Assembly (NCBI GenBank): GCA_947165025.1
Contig: CAMUYQ010000004.1
Coordinates: 1 to 64,000 of the forward strand
Reading direction: 5' to 3'
DNA length: 64,000 nucleotides
Source of the DNA: an uncultured Lachnospiraceae bacterium
GTDB lineage: Bacteria > Bacillota > Clostridia > Lachnospirales > Lachnospiraceae
Shown here one piece after another: positions 24,794 to 35,233 of the stretch. A program made the translations under genes and the position numbers. The notes under the pieces were generated by a model. It worked only from the letters and a program-made list of their open reading frames with translations. It searched no databases and was not told where the DNA came from. Positions within the stretch are counted from its first letter, which is position 1. Every line of letters starts with the position of its first letter.

Positions 24794-26565
24794 TCCGGAT
24801 GTTCCGGCAGGAATTGTATATATTGAGTTCTGAACAGAAAAGAAAGAGCGCTTTTCTGTTTCTTGCTATTTTATTGGGTTCTTTTCTTCAGATGGTGGGT
24901 GTCACGGCTATCCTCCCGTTTATTGAAGCAATCATGGACATTCAGGAGTTCAGAAGCAGGCCTTATGTTGCATATTTCGTGGATTTGTTTGGGTTAAGAT
25001 CGGACCTGTCGATAGTTGTGTTATCTGCTGCGCTGATCGCACTGGTGTATATTTTCAAAAATACGTATCTACTATGGGCATCAAATCTTCAACTTAATTA
25101 CAGATACAGATTTCAGAAAGAGCTTTCTGTAAATATGCTTGAAACCATCATGAAGCGCCCGTATGAGTATTTTTTGAATATTAACAGCTCTGAAATACTT
25201 CGGGCTGTATCAGGGGATGTTATAGGGGTATATGGTGTGTATGAGTTCGGGTTTTATCTCGTATCGGAACTGCTTAATGTAGCCCTTATCGGTGCATTGC
25301 TGATATACCAGGACTGGTTTATGGCAGTGGGTGTATTACTTGTTTCGGGCATTTGTTTTATCTCTGTCACAGTGATTTTCAGATATCTTATGAAGGGGGC
25401 AGGAGAAGCACAGAGAAGAGCCAATATCCAGTCTCAAAAATATGCTTATCAGGTTGCAAACGGGATCAAAGAGATTAACGTTATGAAAAAGAACGAGTTC
25501 TTTGTCCGAAAATACGATCAGGCATATGCTCAAATGTGCAAAAGTGAGAAGAAATACTCGTTCATTTCCGGATGTCCGGAGAAACTTATAGAAACAAGCT
25601 GTATTATCGGACTTCTTGCGATAATATGCCTGAGGCTGGCCATGGGAGTTGATACGGCCAAGTTTGTGCCGCAGTTATCTGTATTTGCTCTGGCAGCATT
25701 TAAGATACTTCCCTCGATTTCAAAGATGGTAGGTTATATCACAGGACTGATATACCAGAGGCCAAATCTTGAATCGGCATATAATAACATTATTGAGGTC
25801 GAAAAATATGAGAAGTACCGGAAAGAGTATATACAGGCTCACTCGGATGGTAATTCGGGATCGGATAAAAGATTCACGAATGAAATAAAGATCAAGAGGA
25901 TCAGATGGAAATATCCCAATTCTTCGGAACTGGTGCTGAGGGATCTGTCACTGACTATAAGAAAAGGAGAGTCCATCGGACTGATAGGACCATCAGGAGC
26001 CGGAAAGACTACACTGTCGGACATAATTCTGGGATTATTCAAGCCCCAGGAAGGCGATGTATTCATGGATGGAACGGACATCTTCACAATTCCTATGGAG
26101 TGGTCAAAGATAATAGGTTATGTACCGCAAAGTGTCTATCTTACAGATGACACATTAAGGAACAATATCGGATTCGGAACGGATGAAGAGGATATTGATG
26201 ATGAAAAGGTCTGGGAGGCATTGGATCAGGCCCAGTTAAAGGATTATATTGAAGAACTTCCGATGAAACTCGATACAATAGTCGGGGAAAGAGGAATCCG
26301 ATTCTCAGGTGGACAGAGACAGAGAATAGCGATAGCAAGAGCTTTGTATTATGATCCGGATATTCTTGTTCTGGATGAAGCAACAGCAGCACTAGATAAT
26401 GAAACTGAGAAGGCTATCATGGAATCCATAGATTCCCTTTCAAAACATAAAACACTGATAATAATTGCGCATAGGCTTACAACCCTCAAGAACTGTGACA
26501 GAGTGTTTGAGATAAAGGACGGCGTAGCTGTTGAGGTTGATAAGGCATCTGCCGGGATAGTATAA
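24772..26565 (+). CDS. ABC transporter, fused permease and ATPase (lipid-linked glycan flippase type)
   Basis: A 597-residue half-transporter. Residues 1-330 contain about six transmembrane helices. The ATPase domain has Walker A GPSGAGKTTL near residue 406, signature FSGGQRQRIAIARAL near 513 and Walker B ILVLDEATAALD near 531, followed by the H-loop IIIAHRL. The architecture matches MsbA/PglK-like exporters that flip lipid-linked oligosaccharides. In this locus it is the only visible candidate for moving the glycan across the membrane; no Wzx-type flippase or Wzy polymerase was found. The ATG overlaps the preceding frameshifted gene. Confidence 0.85.
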   Translation: MENIKTVIRMFRQELYILSSEQKRKSAFLFLAILLGSFLQMVGVTAILPFIEAIMDIQEFRSRPYVAYFVDLFGLRSDLSIVVLSAALIALVYIFKNTYLLWASNLQLNYRYRFQKELSVNMLETIMKRPYEYFLNINSSEILRAVSGDVIGVYGVYEFGFYLVSELLNVALIGALLIYQDWFMAVGVLLVSGICFISVTVIFRYLMKGAGEAQRRANIQSQKYAYQVANGIKEINVMKKNEFFVRKYDQAYAQMCKSEKKYSFISGCPEKLIETSCIIGLLAIICLRLAMGVDTAKFVPQLSVFALAAFKILPSISKMVGYITGLIYQRPNLESAYNNIIEVEKYEKYRKEYIQAHSDGNSGSDKRFTNEIKIKRIRWKYPNSSELVLRDLSLTIRKGESIGLIGPSGAGKTTLSDIILGLFKPQEGDVFMDGTDIFTIPMEWSKIIGYVPQSVYLTDDTLRNNIGFGTDEEDIDDEKVWEALDQAQLKDYIEELPMKLDTIVGERGIRFSGGQRQRIAIARALYYDPDILVLDEATAALDNETEKAIMESIDSLSKHKTLIIIAHRLTTLKNCDRVFEIKDGVAVEVDKASAGIV

Positions 26566-27429
26566 ATGTTTATAGTAAAGTTCACAGGTGGTCTGGGAAA
26601 CCAGATATATATTTATGCTGTATATCAGTGGTTGAGACGAAGATATCCCGGCTTCGTTGTTAAAGCGGATATTGACAGATATATATTTGAAAAATACAAG
26701 GTTCACAACGGATATGAACTGGATCGTGTATTTAAGAATATAGATATGGATATTGCCACCACGGAAGAAATACTTAAATGTGGTGGAGAATATGAGCGTC
26801 ATCGCCCGGGACCGATTGATATAGCAAAAAGGTTTTATATCAGGCGGATACGCGGGACAAAACCTGTAAATGGTGCAAAATGGAATGAGCTAAAGCAGAT
26901 GCCGGACGAAGCGCTTCGAAACACGGATCTGTGGCTTGATCTATGGTGGAATGTTGTTGAAGATGATATCTTCCCCGAACTGGAATTCGCTAATCCACTA
27001 AAGGGCTACAATAAGGAGTTGTACGAACGCATGACCTCGGAAAACTCGGTAAGCGTTCATATCAGACGTGGTGATTATTTGGGGACATCAATGGATGTTG
27101 TTACCTGTGAGTATTATACAGGGGCAATGGATTACTGCCGGGATAAGATGGATGCCCCGCACTTTTATGTGTTCTCTGATGATAAGGACTATATAGAAAA
27201 GGAGTTTTCGCGGTATCCCGATTGCGAGATAGTTGGTGGAAACGCTGGAGATGACAGCTATATGGATATGCAGCTGATGAGCTGCTGCGCTAACAATATT
27301 ATCACTAACAGTACATTCAGTTCCTGCGCAGCGATTTTGAATAAGAATCAGGATAAGATCGTAATCAGTCCTAAGGGATATCTGAAGAAGCTTCCGCTTA
27401 ATGGTGGAGGCACCTTGGTTGAATTATAG
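26566..27429 (+). CDS. Family 11 glycosyltransferase (alpha-1,2-fucosyltransferase type)
   Basis: A 287-residue GT11 enzyme that transfers fucose from GDP-fucose. The N-terminal signature is FTGGLGNQIYIYAVYQWL (the usual GGLGNQ motif), and the GDP-binding motif VSVHIRRGDYLG lies near residue 165. FYVFSDDKDYIEKEF and NNIITNSTFSSCAAILN complete the family pattern. Its ATG follows directly after the stop of the ABC transporter. With the GT10 gene at 3 kb it could build difucosylated, blood-group-like structures; the acceptor is unknown. Confidence 0.9.
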   Translation: MFIVKFTGGLGNQIYIYAVYQWLRRRYPGFVVKADIDRYIFEKYKVHNGYELDRVFKNIDMDIATTEEILKCGGEYERHRPGPIDIAKRFYIRRIRGTKPVNGAKWNELKQMPDEALRNTDLWLDLWWNVVEDDIFPELEFANPLKGYNKELYERMTSENSVSVHIRRGDYLGTSMDVVTCEYYTGAMDYCRDKMDAPHFYVFSDDKDYIEKEFSRYPDCEIVGGNAGDDSYMDMQLMSCCANNIITNSTFSSCAAILNKNQDKIVISPKGYLKKLPLNGGGTLVEL

Positions 27430-27435
27430 CTTTTT

Positions 27436-28644
27436 ATGAAAGTAGTTCATTTAAACACAATAGATCAGGGCGGTTCGTATAAGGCCGCAAAGCGAATACA
27501 TGAAGGCATGATACAGGCTGGTGCTCAATCGTGCCTTATTTTGCGTTCTAAGGTTAATCCGGAGAATGAAGGCCTGGAGATCATTGATAATCCGATAAAG
27601 AAACTAATTTCTAAGACCAAGAACGTTGGTAATCTGGTTGCTTCAAGCGGTGAGGTCATTATGGATCTGTTTGGTACAGACGTAACTCGGATAAAGGAAG
27701 TCCGGGAAGCTGATGCGATCATTCTTCACTGGTGCAACTCGTTTATAGGATATAAGCAGTATAAAGGGCTTGCTAGACTGGGGAAGCCAGTTGTTCTTGT
27801 GGCTCACGATATGTGGCCGTGTACGGGCGGATGTCATCTGGATGGATATTGTGGTAGATTTGAGAACGGATGCATTTCCTGCCCGATAATAGAGAAATCA
27901 AATAAGCCTATTATGAGAAAAAGTCTTCCTAATCGTGGATTTCTGAAGAAGAAAGAGGCATTTAAAGGAATAGCATACGTGGGAGTGAGCAGTTGGAGCC
28001 TTGAGAATGCGAAAAGGTCTCCGATATGGACCGATAATTCGAAAACATGTATTCTTAACCCTGTTGATTATGAAATATTCAGGCACTATTCCGAAACAAA
28101 GTATGATCATCTGCGCGATAATCCGGAACAGAAGATCATTCTGTATGGAGCGGTAAAGACATTCTCGGAGACGAACAAGGGAAGTTTAGATTTTGAAAAG
28201 GTTCTTGAAGAGTTACAGGCAAATGATTACAAAGTAGTGGTGTTCGGGAACAAACCCGGAGAGAGTTTGCGAAGCAGCAGGTTTCCTGTTGAGTATCTTG
28301 GATATATCAATAGTGAGTCTGATATGGCTCAGTTATACAGTTTTGCGGATGTGTATGTTAATACGTCACATCAGGAGAGTTTCTGTTATACTGTAGCAGA
28401 GGCACTTGCCTGCAAGACACCGGTTGTGGCATTTGGGGTTGGGGGAATTGTTGATCAGATCAAGCCCAATGTTAACGGATATCTTGCTCCGTTAGGCGAC
28501 ATCGATGAAATGGCTAGTGGGATAGAGTATTGCCTTTCGAATGAAATGGAATCTGTCAATCTTCACAACTCTTTGCTTGAAACGGGAAAGAAGTATATTG
28601 AATTTATTGAATCACTTGGTGATTCATTGAATAAAAGGAACTAA
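27436..28644 (+). CDS. Family 4 glycosyltransferase
   Basis: A 402-residue GT-B retaining enzyme resembling WcaC-type transferases. It opens KVVHLNTIDQGGSYKAAKRI with the glycine-rich acceptor loop. HDMWPCTGGCHLDGYCGRF is a Cys-rich stretch typical of this subgroup. The donor-binding domain carries ESFCYTVAEALACKTPVVA near residue 318 (the E-x7-E motif of GT4). Seven bases separate it from the GT11 gene and two from the next gene. Donor sugar unknown. Confidence 0.85.
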   Translation: MKVVHLNTIDQGGSYKAAKRIHEGMIQAGAQSCLILRSKVNPENEGLEIIDNPIKKLISKTKNVGNLVASSGEVIMDLFGTDVTRIKEVREADAIILHWCNSFIGYKQYKGLARLGKPVVLVAHDMWPCTGGCHLDGYCGRFENGCISCPIIEKSNKPIMRKSLPNRGFLKKKEAFKGIAYVGVSSWSLENAKRSPIWTDNSKTCILNPVDYEIFRHYSETKYDHLRDNPEQKIILYGAVKTFSETNKGSLDFEKVLEELQANDYKVVVFGNKPGESLRSSRFPVEYLGYINSESDMAQLYSFADVYVNTSHQESFCYTVAEALACKTPVVAFGVGGIVDQIKPNVNGYLAPLGDIDEMASGIEYCLSNEMESVNLHNSLLETGKKYIEFIESLGDSLNKRN

Positions 28645-28646
28645 GG

Positions 28647-30050
28647 ATGCAGTTTAATTCATACATCTACATATTTGCATTTATGCCTGTTGTCATAATC
28701 GCTTTCTATCTGATCGCAAAGGCTTCAAGGAAGGCGGCGGATATCTTTTTGCTGTTGGCCTCGGTATTGTTCTACGCATATGCAGGGTGGCAGTCTCTGG
28801 GTATTGTGATTGCTGATGCCCTCATCAATATGGCGATTATCGGGGTTATAAGAAAGATCAATAAACGAAAACTATTGTTAATCCTGGGAGTGGTCATTAA
28901 TGCGGCAGCGATACTTGTACTTCGGATCACGTCCGGAGTTCTTGGTATCAGTTTTATCTCGTTCCAAATGATCGCTATCATGGTTGAGACTTACATGGAA
29001 TCATCGGATGATGGTGAGGAAACGGTATATAACTGCACATTCATGGATCTGATGACGTATGTGTTCTATTTCCCAAAGATTGTTTCGGGTCCTATAGTAT
29101 CTCCTAAGGATTTTATCTCAAAATTACATAATGACTCGAGATATAAAGCAGATTCCGATTCGCTGGCCTCTGGATTTGTGCTCTTTACAATAGGTGCTTT
29201 CAAGAAAGTGATGATTGCTGATACGTTTGCCAGGACAGTAAACTGGGGATTTGATAACTTTAGTTCAGCAACTTCAATGGATTGGGTATTCGTGGTGATA
29301 GCATACACTTTCCAGATATACTTCGACTTTTCAGGATACTGCGATATGGCCGGGGGCGTATCAAGGATGCTGAATCTGGAACTTCCTATAAACTTTGATT
29401 CGCCATATAAGGCGCTTTCTGTTCCTGATTTCTGGAAAAGATGGCATATAACACTTACAGATTTCCTGCGCAAGTACATATATTTCCCGCTGGGAGGCAG
29501 CAGGAAGGGTACGGTCAGAGCCTGTATCAATATAATGATAGTGTTCCTGGTAAGCGGTATATGGCATGGCCAGTCAATGACATTTGTTATATGGGGGCTT
29601 CTGCACGGGCTTTTCAGTGTAATTCACAGACTGATATCGAAGTGGTACGACAGACTTCATGAGGCGCTTCGTTGGATGATCACATTTGCGATTGTAAGCA
29701 TATTGTGGCTGTTATTCAGGTGCGAATCGCTGGGGCAGTGGCTTGGGATAATCAAGAAGATCGTTCTGATAGAGGACATGAATGTATCATTTGATCTGAC
29801 TAGATCAATATACCTTGTGGAAACGGAAACTGTGCTTAATGCATTAAAGCTTGGATTCCTGAATTATAGGCCGATACGTGCATTTGTTCTGTTTATAATT
29901 GCGACATTTGCAGTGTGCCTTGGTACGGAGAATGCATATAAGAAGAAGTTTAAGTACGGAATTCCGCTGATGGTATTCTGTGTTGTATTGTTTGTAACAG
30001 TTGCCATTTCTCTTGGCGGCGAGACTTCGTTCATATATCAGAGGTTTTAG
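28647..30050 (+). CDS. MBOAT-family O-acyltransferase
   Basis: A 467-residue polytopic membrane protein of the AlgI/DltB family, which transfers acyl groups across the membrane to exported polysaccharide. Visible are YVFYFPKIVSGPIVSP, FDFSGYCDMAGGVSRML, VPDFWKRWHITLTDFLR and the catalytic His in VSGIWHGQSMTFVIWG near residue 306. It sits two bases before a gene for an SGNH-type partner. This pairing is the usual arrangement for acetylation or other acylation of surface glycan. No carrier protein or ligase adjoins this pair, so acetyl-CoA may be the donor. Confidence 0.9.
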   Translation: MQFNSYIYIFAFMPVVIIAFYLIAKASRKAADIFLLLASVLFYAYAGWQSLGIVIADALINMAIIGVIRKINKRKLLLILGVVINAAAILVLRITSGVLGISFISFQMIAIMVETYMESSDDGEETVYNCTFMDLMTYVFYFPKIVSGPIVSPKDFISKLHNDSRYKADSDSLASGFVLFTIGAFKKVMIADTFARTVNWGFDNFSSATSMDWVFVVIAYTFQIYFDFSGYCDMAGGVSRMLNLELPINFDSPYKALSVPDFWKRWHITLTDFLRKYIYFPLGGSRKGTVRACINIMIVFLVSGIWHGQSMTFVIWGLLHGLFSVIHRLISKWYDRLHEALRWMITFAIVSILWLLFRCESLGQWLGIIKKIVLIEDMNVSFDLTRSIYLVETETVLNALKLGFLNYRPIRAFVLFIIATFAVCLGTENAYKKKFKYGIPLMVFCVVLFVTVAISLGGETSFIYQRF

Positions 30051-30052
30051 AT

Positions 30053-31138
30053 ATGAGCCCCAGAAGGTTTCTGACCTGTACGATATCCATTATAGTGATA
30101 GCGCTTGGAGCATTGGCAGCGGTAACGTTTTACCTGGATCCGCTGTTTCATTACAGTGCGCCGAGAAATGGGTGGTACTATGATCTACTTGATAAGTACG
30201 AGCGGCTTCAGAATGATGGAATACTAAGGCATTTTGATTATGATGCGATGATAGTGGGTTCATCGATGTGTCAGAACTTCAAACCGTCAGAAGCTGATGA
30301 GTTGTTTGGAACAAAGACCGTAAAAACGTGTTTTTCCGGGGGTACGTGGAAAGAAACTAGTGATGTAATTAAAAGGGCATTATCATATAACCCGGATATC
30401 AAGTATGTGTTCAGAGGCCTTGACTATGGGATGTTAATGAATGATAAGGATAAACTGGGTTATGACCCGTCCAGCTATCCGACATACCTTACAAACAGCA
30501 ATCCGTTTGATGATATAGAATATCTGCTTAATAAGACAGTGATCTTTGATTACGTTATCCCTATGGTTGAAAGCAGACGAGCAGGTCAGCAGGAAGGTGT
30601 CAGAAGCCTTGATGAATACGAGAACTTTGATGATTATGCTGCAAAGTTTGGGTTGGAGGCTTTGACGGAACTGTATGGTGATCTGAGCTACAAAGGAAAA
30701 GGAACAGAACAACAGCTTTCAGATGATGAAGCTGAAAGGCTACGGGCGAGTATCAAGCAGAATATCACGGATATTGCAGAATCTTATCCCAATACTCAGT
30801 TCTACTGCTTTATTCCGCCATTTAGTATTCTTGGATGGATGAATTATTCCGAGCAGGGTGAGATTGATAAGATGATAGATGCAGAGCAGATCCTTATTGA
30901 GGCGTTGCTTAAGTATGATAATATCAAACTGTACTCATTTAATGACATGCCTCAGATAATCAGTGATTTGGATAACTATATGGACAAGGGTCATTACAGT
31001 GAGGATATCAATTCGCTGATAATGAAGAACATGAGAGATGATACAGGACTGATAACATCAGAAAATTATAAGGATTATCTTGCAAAAGAGAAATCTTTCT
31101 TCAACGGCTACGATTATGATTCAATAGCCGTAAAGTGA
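30053..31138 (+). CDS. SGNH/DltD-like membrane-anchored acyl transfer partner
   Basis: A 361-residue protein with one N-terminal transmembrane segment (residues about 8-28) and an extracellular SGNH-like domain. The nucleophile region is [11 protein letters not shown] near residue 66 and the late Asp/His region is MDKGHYSED near residue 310. Such proteins work with MBOAT acyltransferases (AlgJ/AlgX or DltD style) to finish acyl transfer to the polymer. It follows the MBOAT gene by two bases and certainly belongs to it functionally; which acyl group is moved is unknown. Confidence 0.75.
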   Translation: MSPRRFLTCTISIIVIALGALAAVTFYLDPLFHYSAPRNGWYYDLLDKYERLQNDGILRHFDYDAMIVGSSMCQNFKPSEADELFGTKTVKTCFSGGTWKETSDVIKRALSYNPDIKYVFRGLDYGMLMNDKDKLGYDPSSYPTYLTNSNPFDDIEYLLNKTVIFDYVIPMVESRRAGQQEGVRSLDEYENFDDYAAKFGLEALTELYGDLSYKGKGTEQQLSDDEAERLRASIKQNITDIAESYPNTQFYCFIPPFSILGWMNYSEQGEIDKMIDAEQILIEALLKYDNIKLYSFNDMPQIISDLDNYMDKGHYSEDINSLIMKNMRDDTGLITSENYKDYLAKEKSFFNGYDYDSIAVK

Positions 31139-31157
31139 TAAACGGGAGACGTATAAC

Positions 31158-32255
31158 ATGAAAGTGCCTTTTGTTTCTTTCAAACCGCTTGAATCGGAAC
31201 TTGATAAACAGATTCGAGATGCGTTTGAGAGAGTATATAGCAGATCTTGGTATATTGACGGTGAGGAAGATAAACAGTTTGAGAAACTGTTTGCCGATTA
31301 CTGTGGGATCAAGTATTGCGTGGGTTGTGGAAATGGTCTGGATGCGTTGATGTTATCGCTGAGGGCTATGGGTATTGGAGATGGCGATGAGGTTATAGTT
31401 CCATCGAATACATATATCGCAACGGCGCTGGCTGTTACTTATACGGGGGCAACACCTGTATTCGTCGAACCGGAGATATCTACATTCAATATTGATGTTT
31501 CAAGGATAGAGGAGGAGATATCCGATATAACAAAGGCTATCATACCTGTCCATCTGTATGGTCAGCCATGTGATATGGATGAGATACTGCGGATTGCCAA
31601 GAAACATGGATTGAAGGTGTTAGAGGATTGCGCACAGGCGCATGGTGCCCAATATAAGGGCAAGAGAGTCGGATCATTTGGAGATGCTGCAGGATTCAGT
31701 TTCTATCCGGGGAAGAATCTTGGTGCTTTGGGTGATGCCGGAGCGGTTACAACGAATAATATAGATGTCGCTGATATGGTACGGGCACTGGGTAACTATG
31801 GCTCTGATTATAAATATCATCATATCTATAAGGGATACAACTCTAGACTTGACGAACTCCAGGCGGCATTTCTTGCTGAAAAGCTTTCGATCATGGATAA
31901 GATCAATGAGGATCGCCAGAGGACTGCAGATCGATATCTGAAGGAGATAAGAAATCCGAATGTAATATTGCCTACAGTTAAAGAAGACAGAACGCATGTA
32001 TGGCATATATTTGCGATTCGCTGTGAGCATAGGGATGAACTTGAGAAGTTTCTTAATGATAAAGGTATCGGGACAAACAAGCATTATCCGATACCGATGC
32101 ATCTTCAGAAATGTTACAAGGATCTTGGTATAAAAGAGGGAGAACTTCCTATAGCTGAGGAGATAAGCAGAACGGAACTGAGCATTCCGATGTATTACGG
32201 AATGAAGAAAGATGAGATTGAAGCTGTAATAGATGCCATTAATTCGTTTTGTTGA
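31158..32255 (+). CDS. DegT/DnrJ/EryC1 sugar aminotransferase, FdtB-like
   Basis: A 365-residue PLP aminotransferase of nucleotide sugars. It begins [13 protein letters not shown] and [19 protein letters not shown]. The PLP-binding Lys is in [14 protein letters not shown] near residue 186, with [10 protein letters not shown] before it and [11 protein letters not shown] after it. It most resembles enzymes that aminate C3 of dTDP-3-keto-6-deoxyhexose (FdtB/QdtB). Its usual partner, the FdtA-like ketoisomerase, is broken at 4.2 kb. AAACGGGAG is an adequate ribosome binding site. A separate fragment of a related gene lies at 36.3 kb. Confidence 0.85.
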   Translation: MKVPFVSFKPLESELDKQIRDAFERVYSRSWYIDGEEDKQFEKLFADYCGIKYCVGCGNGLDALMLSLRAMGIGDGDEVIVPSNTYIATALAVTYTGATPVFVEPEISTFNIDVSRIEEEISDITKAIIPVHLYGQPCDMDEILRIAKKHGLKVLEDCAQAHGAQYKGKRVGSFGDAAGFSFYPGKNLGALGDAGAVTTNNIDVADMVRALGNYGSDYKYHHIYKGYNSRLDELQAAFLAEKLSIMDKINEDRQRTADRYLKEIRNPNVILPTVKEDRTHVWHIFAIRCEHRDELEKFLNDKGIGTNKHYPIPMHLQKCYKDLGIKEGELPIAEEISRTELSIPMYYGMKKDEIEAVIDAINSFC

Positions 32256-32266
32256 GGAATAAAGAT

Positions 32267-33118
32267 ATGAGTACCACTAGGGGGAATAGATGTACAATTT
32301 TAGTTAACAGCTGCGATGCATTTTCGGATGTATGGGAACTGTTCTTCAAGGCATTCAGTATCCAGTGGCCGGATTGCCCGTACAAAGTATTGTTAAATAC
32401 GGAGACAAAGGATTATCCAAATGATATGGGCATAGAAGTAATAAACTTTCCGCCGATAAATGGTAGAGATTGCTGGGGAAAGAGGTACAAGAATGCGCTG
32501 AAGAGTATAGATACTCCATATGTTATCCCTGTTTTGGAGGATTATGTTCTGAAGGAGTCATTTACCGGGCAGGAGATGATAGAACAGACTATGGATTGGA
32601 TGGATGAGAACCCGGATATAGGAGTATTTTATATTCGTAAACACCCATATGTAATTCAGAAGGAAACAGAGTTTCGGGGGTTTGGAATGCTACCTCAAAA
32701 ATGTGATTATAAACTCGCAACATCATTTGCGGTATGGCGCAAGGTATTTTTAGATAAGTGTGTTAAGGGAATTGAATCCCCGTGGGAATGGGAGGTTTAC
32801 GCAACAAAAAGAGCGTGGAGATTTCCGGAGAAGATGTATGCTCTTCTTGAATCGCAGGAGGAGTTGTTCAATATTTCCTGGGGAGGTGTGATTCGTAGGG
32901 GACTTTGGCACACAGAGACGAAGGAATTGGCTGAAAAGTACGGGGTGGATATAGATTTCAGTATTCGTGGCGTCATGGATGAAAATGATCCATTTCGCGA
33001 GAAGGATCTTTACAAAGTATGTGATCATTTTCCAAAGGATATATTTAAGGGAATTTTCTGGAAGGAACTGTTTGCCAGATTCAGATTCTATTGGAGAAAG
33101 TTTATCTGCTCAATTTAG
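32267..33118 (+). CDS. Glycosyltransferase-like protein
   Basis: A 283-residue soluble protein resembling GT2-like transferases of capsule loci: CTILVNSCDAFSDVWELFF at the start, a VIPVLEDYVLKES stretch (ED at the place of the DxD motif, near residue 93), SFAVWRKVFLDKC and ESPWEWEVYATKRAW near residue 170. No family could be fixed with certainty. ATG 32267 behind GAGGAA is preferred to the frame opening at 32249, which overlaps the aminotransferase. It is the last plus-strand gene of the long operon and converges with the next gene after eight bases. Confidence 0.5.
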   Translation: MSTTRGNRCTILVNSCDAFSDVWELFFKAFSIQWPDCPYKVLLNTETKDYPNDMGIEVINFPPINGRDCWGKRYKNALKSIDTPYVIPVLEDYVLKESFTGQEMIEQTMDWMDENPDIGVFYIRKHPYVIQKETEFRGFGMLPQKCDYKLATSFAVWRKVFLDKCVKGIESPWEWEVYATKRAWRFPEKMYALLESQEELFNISWGGVIRRGLWHTETKELAEKYGVDIDFSIRGVMDENDPFREKDLYKVCDHFPKDIFKGIFWKELFARFRFYWRKFICSI

Positions 33119-33126
33119 GCATTTTA

Positions 33127-35145
33127 TCAGCGGCTGAACTTGATGCAGTTCATCTGCCAGCCTCTGAAGTTGAAATTCTCTTCGTTGATGATATTGTATT
33201 TTTCTGTTATTTCAGACTCTTTTTCTTCATTTATTGTGGGCATGTAGAGATAGTAGAATGAATTAGCATCACTTATCGACAATGCCTCTTCCAGTGTTTC
33301 CTGAGGGAAGATGTAGTGAATCTCAAGCGCAGTCATGTCGGGATCTGAGTAGTAGTCGTATTGGTAGTCAATGGCTAGTCTTTGTTTTTTTGTGTCATAG
33401 AATTCCGTGAAATAGTGCTTGTTATCACCATATCCGTATGAGTACAGTCCTCCGCTCAATCCCCAGGTCAGATTTTGATTTCCGAGTGAGAACAGTATTT
33501 CTTCTTGAGGATCCATGCTGTTGACGATATAGGTCATAGCCATGTCGGCAAGAACCGGGTATGAATAGTATTCCCTGTTACATATTATCGCGTCTTCAAT
33601 GTAGGCTTTGTCATTCTTTTCAAAATCAACGATTCTGTGATCTCCAACGTTCATCGAGTTAAACAGCAGCATAGAAACAGGATCCCACATCCTGAACGAT
33701 GATATAAATTGAATGCCCAGTAACAGAGCCATTATTGCCCATGAGATGATCCGGTCGCTTAACAGTACAAGAAACAGGATTCCACAAATATATACAGCAG
33801 CTATGTGGGAATCCATGTATCGGGGGATTCTGTATGTTATAAATATGCAATAGAACAAGTACATGAACAAATCTGATAGAACAATACTGAATAAAACAGA
33901 TTTGGTATCTTGCGAAACAGACGTCTTGCTGATGAAGAAAACGTAAATTATCGAGGCGATACTTAGACCAAAGAATAACCAAAGGAAGTTCGCTGTTATA
34001 TATTCCTTCGTAAGATGAAGGATATGATCCGGGTTGAGCCCACAAGATGTATCCATGAATTGGTCGCTTGAATCGACCTTAAATGTAAACAGAAGGAAGA
34101 AGACTATTGCAACAGAAGCAAAGAACCAGTATTTAATACTCTTGATTATGTATAGAATGGAATGGTTATGAAGTAGATCGCTTATCAGAACACCAAAGCA
34201 CAAGCCACCAAACAGTATAAGCCCCGGGGATCTTGAGAATGAAATCATGACACCTATAGCAAAGAAACCAAGCCAGTTCCGACGGGCATAATAGCATACA
34301 AGAAGCGGAAACAGGCACCAAATGTAATAGTCATACATGTAGTAAGTTGACATGCCGCATACCCACGGTGAGAACAGGAAGAGGGCATCGGCGAGGACGT
34401 ATGTAATGGCCTTTTTGCCAGGAACGAGAGCTTTGAAGAGAAATGTCATACCGAATGATGCCGCTATGATGCACAGCGTATTAAGTACAAAGAAGGCAAG
34501 CGCGATATCGTTAAGAAGGAGTTTGAACAGTACGAGAATGTAGGCATAGACTACAGATATATGATTTACGAATATGAGTTTTTTGGCGTCATACAGCGCG
34601 TCAAAGCTGAGCCTGTCTATGAAGGCATAAAGCTGCGCAGAGTCCCATGGGAATCTTATGCCGTTTGGCTCTATGGAAAGCGCGATGACTAATGCTGATA
34701 TAATTGCTGACGATATGATAAGGGTGCAAGTTTCACGCGTGGCAAATGATTTTCTGATAAAGGCGGTAAGAGAGGCTCTGAATCTGAATACCCCGATAAG
34801 GGCGGCAGTAGTCCACACGATACTGTTAAGGATGGCAGGGTAATCACGGAAGATAAAGATGGTCTTTCCTACTGCGATCCAAAGTAACAATTCATAACCA
34901 AGTATTATCAGACTGAGCAGTGAATATTGCGTTTTTGCGCGCTCGTCAGAATCTATCGTGCAGGATAACAGAAAAAAACAACCAGAAATAAAAATGAGAC
35001 CGCTTTTTATGAGAATAAGCATATGATGGGCGGATTCATCTTCGTAGCCGATCATGAAAGATACGCAGTAAATCAGGAAAGACAGGAGTCCGTAAATGTA
35101 ATTATATCTGGGAAGGGCTGCAAGGCTCTTGATTTTTGTTAGCAT
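33127..35145 (-). CDS. Polytopic membrane protein, possible GT-C glycosyltransferase
   Basis: This 672-residue protein has about 12-14 transmembrane helices (for example LLSFLIYCVSFMIGY, FFLLSCTID and VLFKLLLNDIALAFF) and a soluble C-terminal domain of about 140 residues. Between helices near residue 180 is a loop FPWDSAQLYAFIDRLSFDAL with acidic residues, as in GT-C enzymes that use lipid-linked sugars. No family was recognised. It is the only minus-strand gene among plus-strand neighbours and converges on the operon end at 33.1 kb. No clear terminator lies between them. Confidence 0.5.
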   Translation of the reverse strand: MLTKIKSLAALPRYNYIYGLLSFLIYCVSFMIGYEDESAHHMLILIKSGLIFISGCFFLLSCTIDSDERAKTQYSLLSLIILGYELLLWIAVGKTIFIFRDYPAILNSIVWTTAALIGVFRFRASLTAFIRKSFATRETCTLIISSAIISALVIALSIEPNGIRFPWDSAQLYAFIDRLSFDALYDAKKLIFVNHISVVYAYILVLFKLLLNDIALAFFVLNTLCIIAASFGMTFLFKALVPGKKAITYVLADALFLFSPWVCGMSTYYMYDYYIWCLFPLLVCYYARRNWLGFFAIGVMISFSRSPGLILFGGLCFGVLISDLLHNHSILYIIKSIKYWFFASVAIVFFLLFTFKVDSSDQFMDTSCGLNPDHILHLTKEYITANFLWLFFGLSIASIIYVFFISKTSVSQDTKSVLFSIVLSDLFMYLFYCIFITYRIPRYMDSHIAAVYICGILFLVLLSDRIISWAIMALLLGIQFISSFRMWDPVSMLLFNSMNVGDHRIVDFEKNDKAYIEDAIICNREYYSYPVLADMAMTYIVNSMDPQEEILFSLGNQNLTWGLSGGLYSYGYGDNKHYFTEFYDTKKQRLAIDYQYDYYSDPDMTALEIHYIFPQETLEEALSISDANSFYYLYMPTINEEKESEITEKYNIINEENFNFRGWQMNCIKFSR

Positions 35146-35170
35146 GTCTGAATTCTACCATATATCTGCC

Positions 35171-35199
35171 TTGTGGTAAAATGCTTATTCTGATAGAAT
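35171..35199 (+). promoter_or_regulatory. Predicted promoter of the acyltransferase gene
   Basis: TTGTGG (35171-35176) and TAGAAT (35194-35199) with a 17-base spacer, in the 88-base gap before the acyltransferase start. A TATAAT on the minus strand (complement of 35198-35203) overlaps it but has no good -35 element, so a divergent promoter for the membrane protein is only possible. Confidence 0.4.
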
Positions 35200-35233
35200 T
35201 ATACGAAAAAGATTTGATTTGGAGGCGCCGGAT

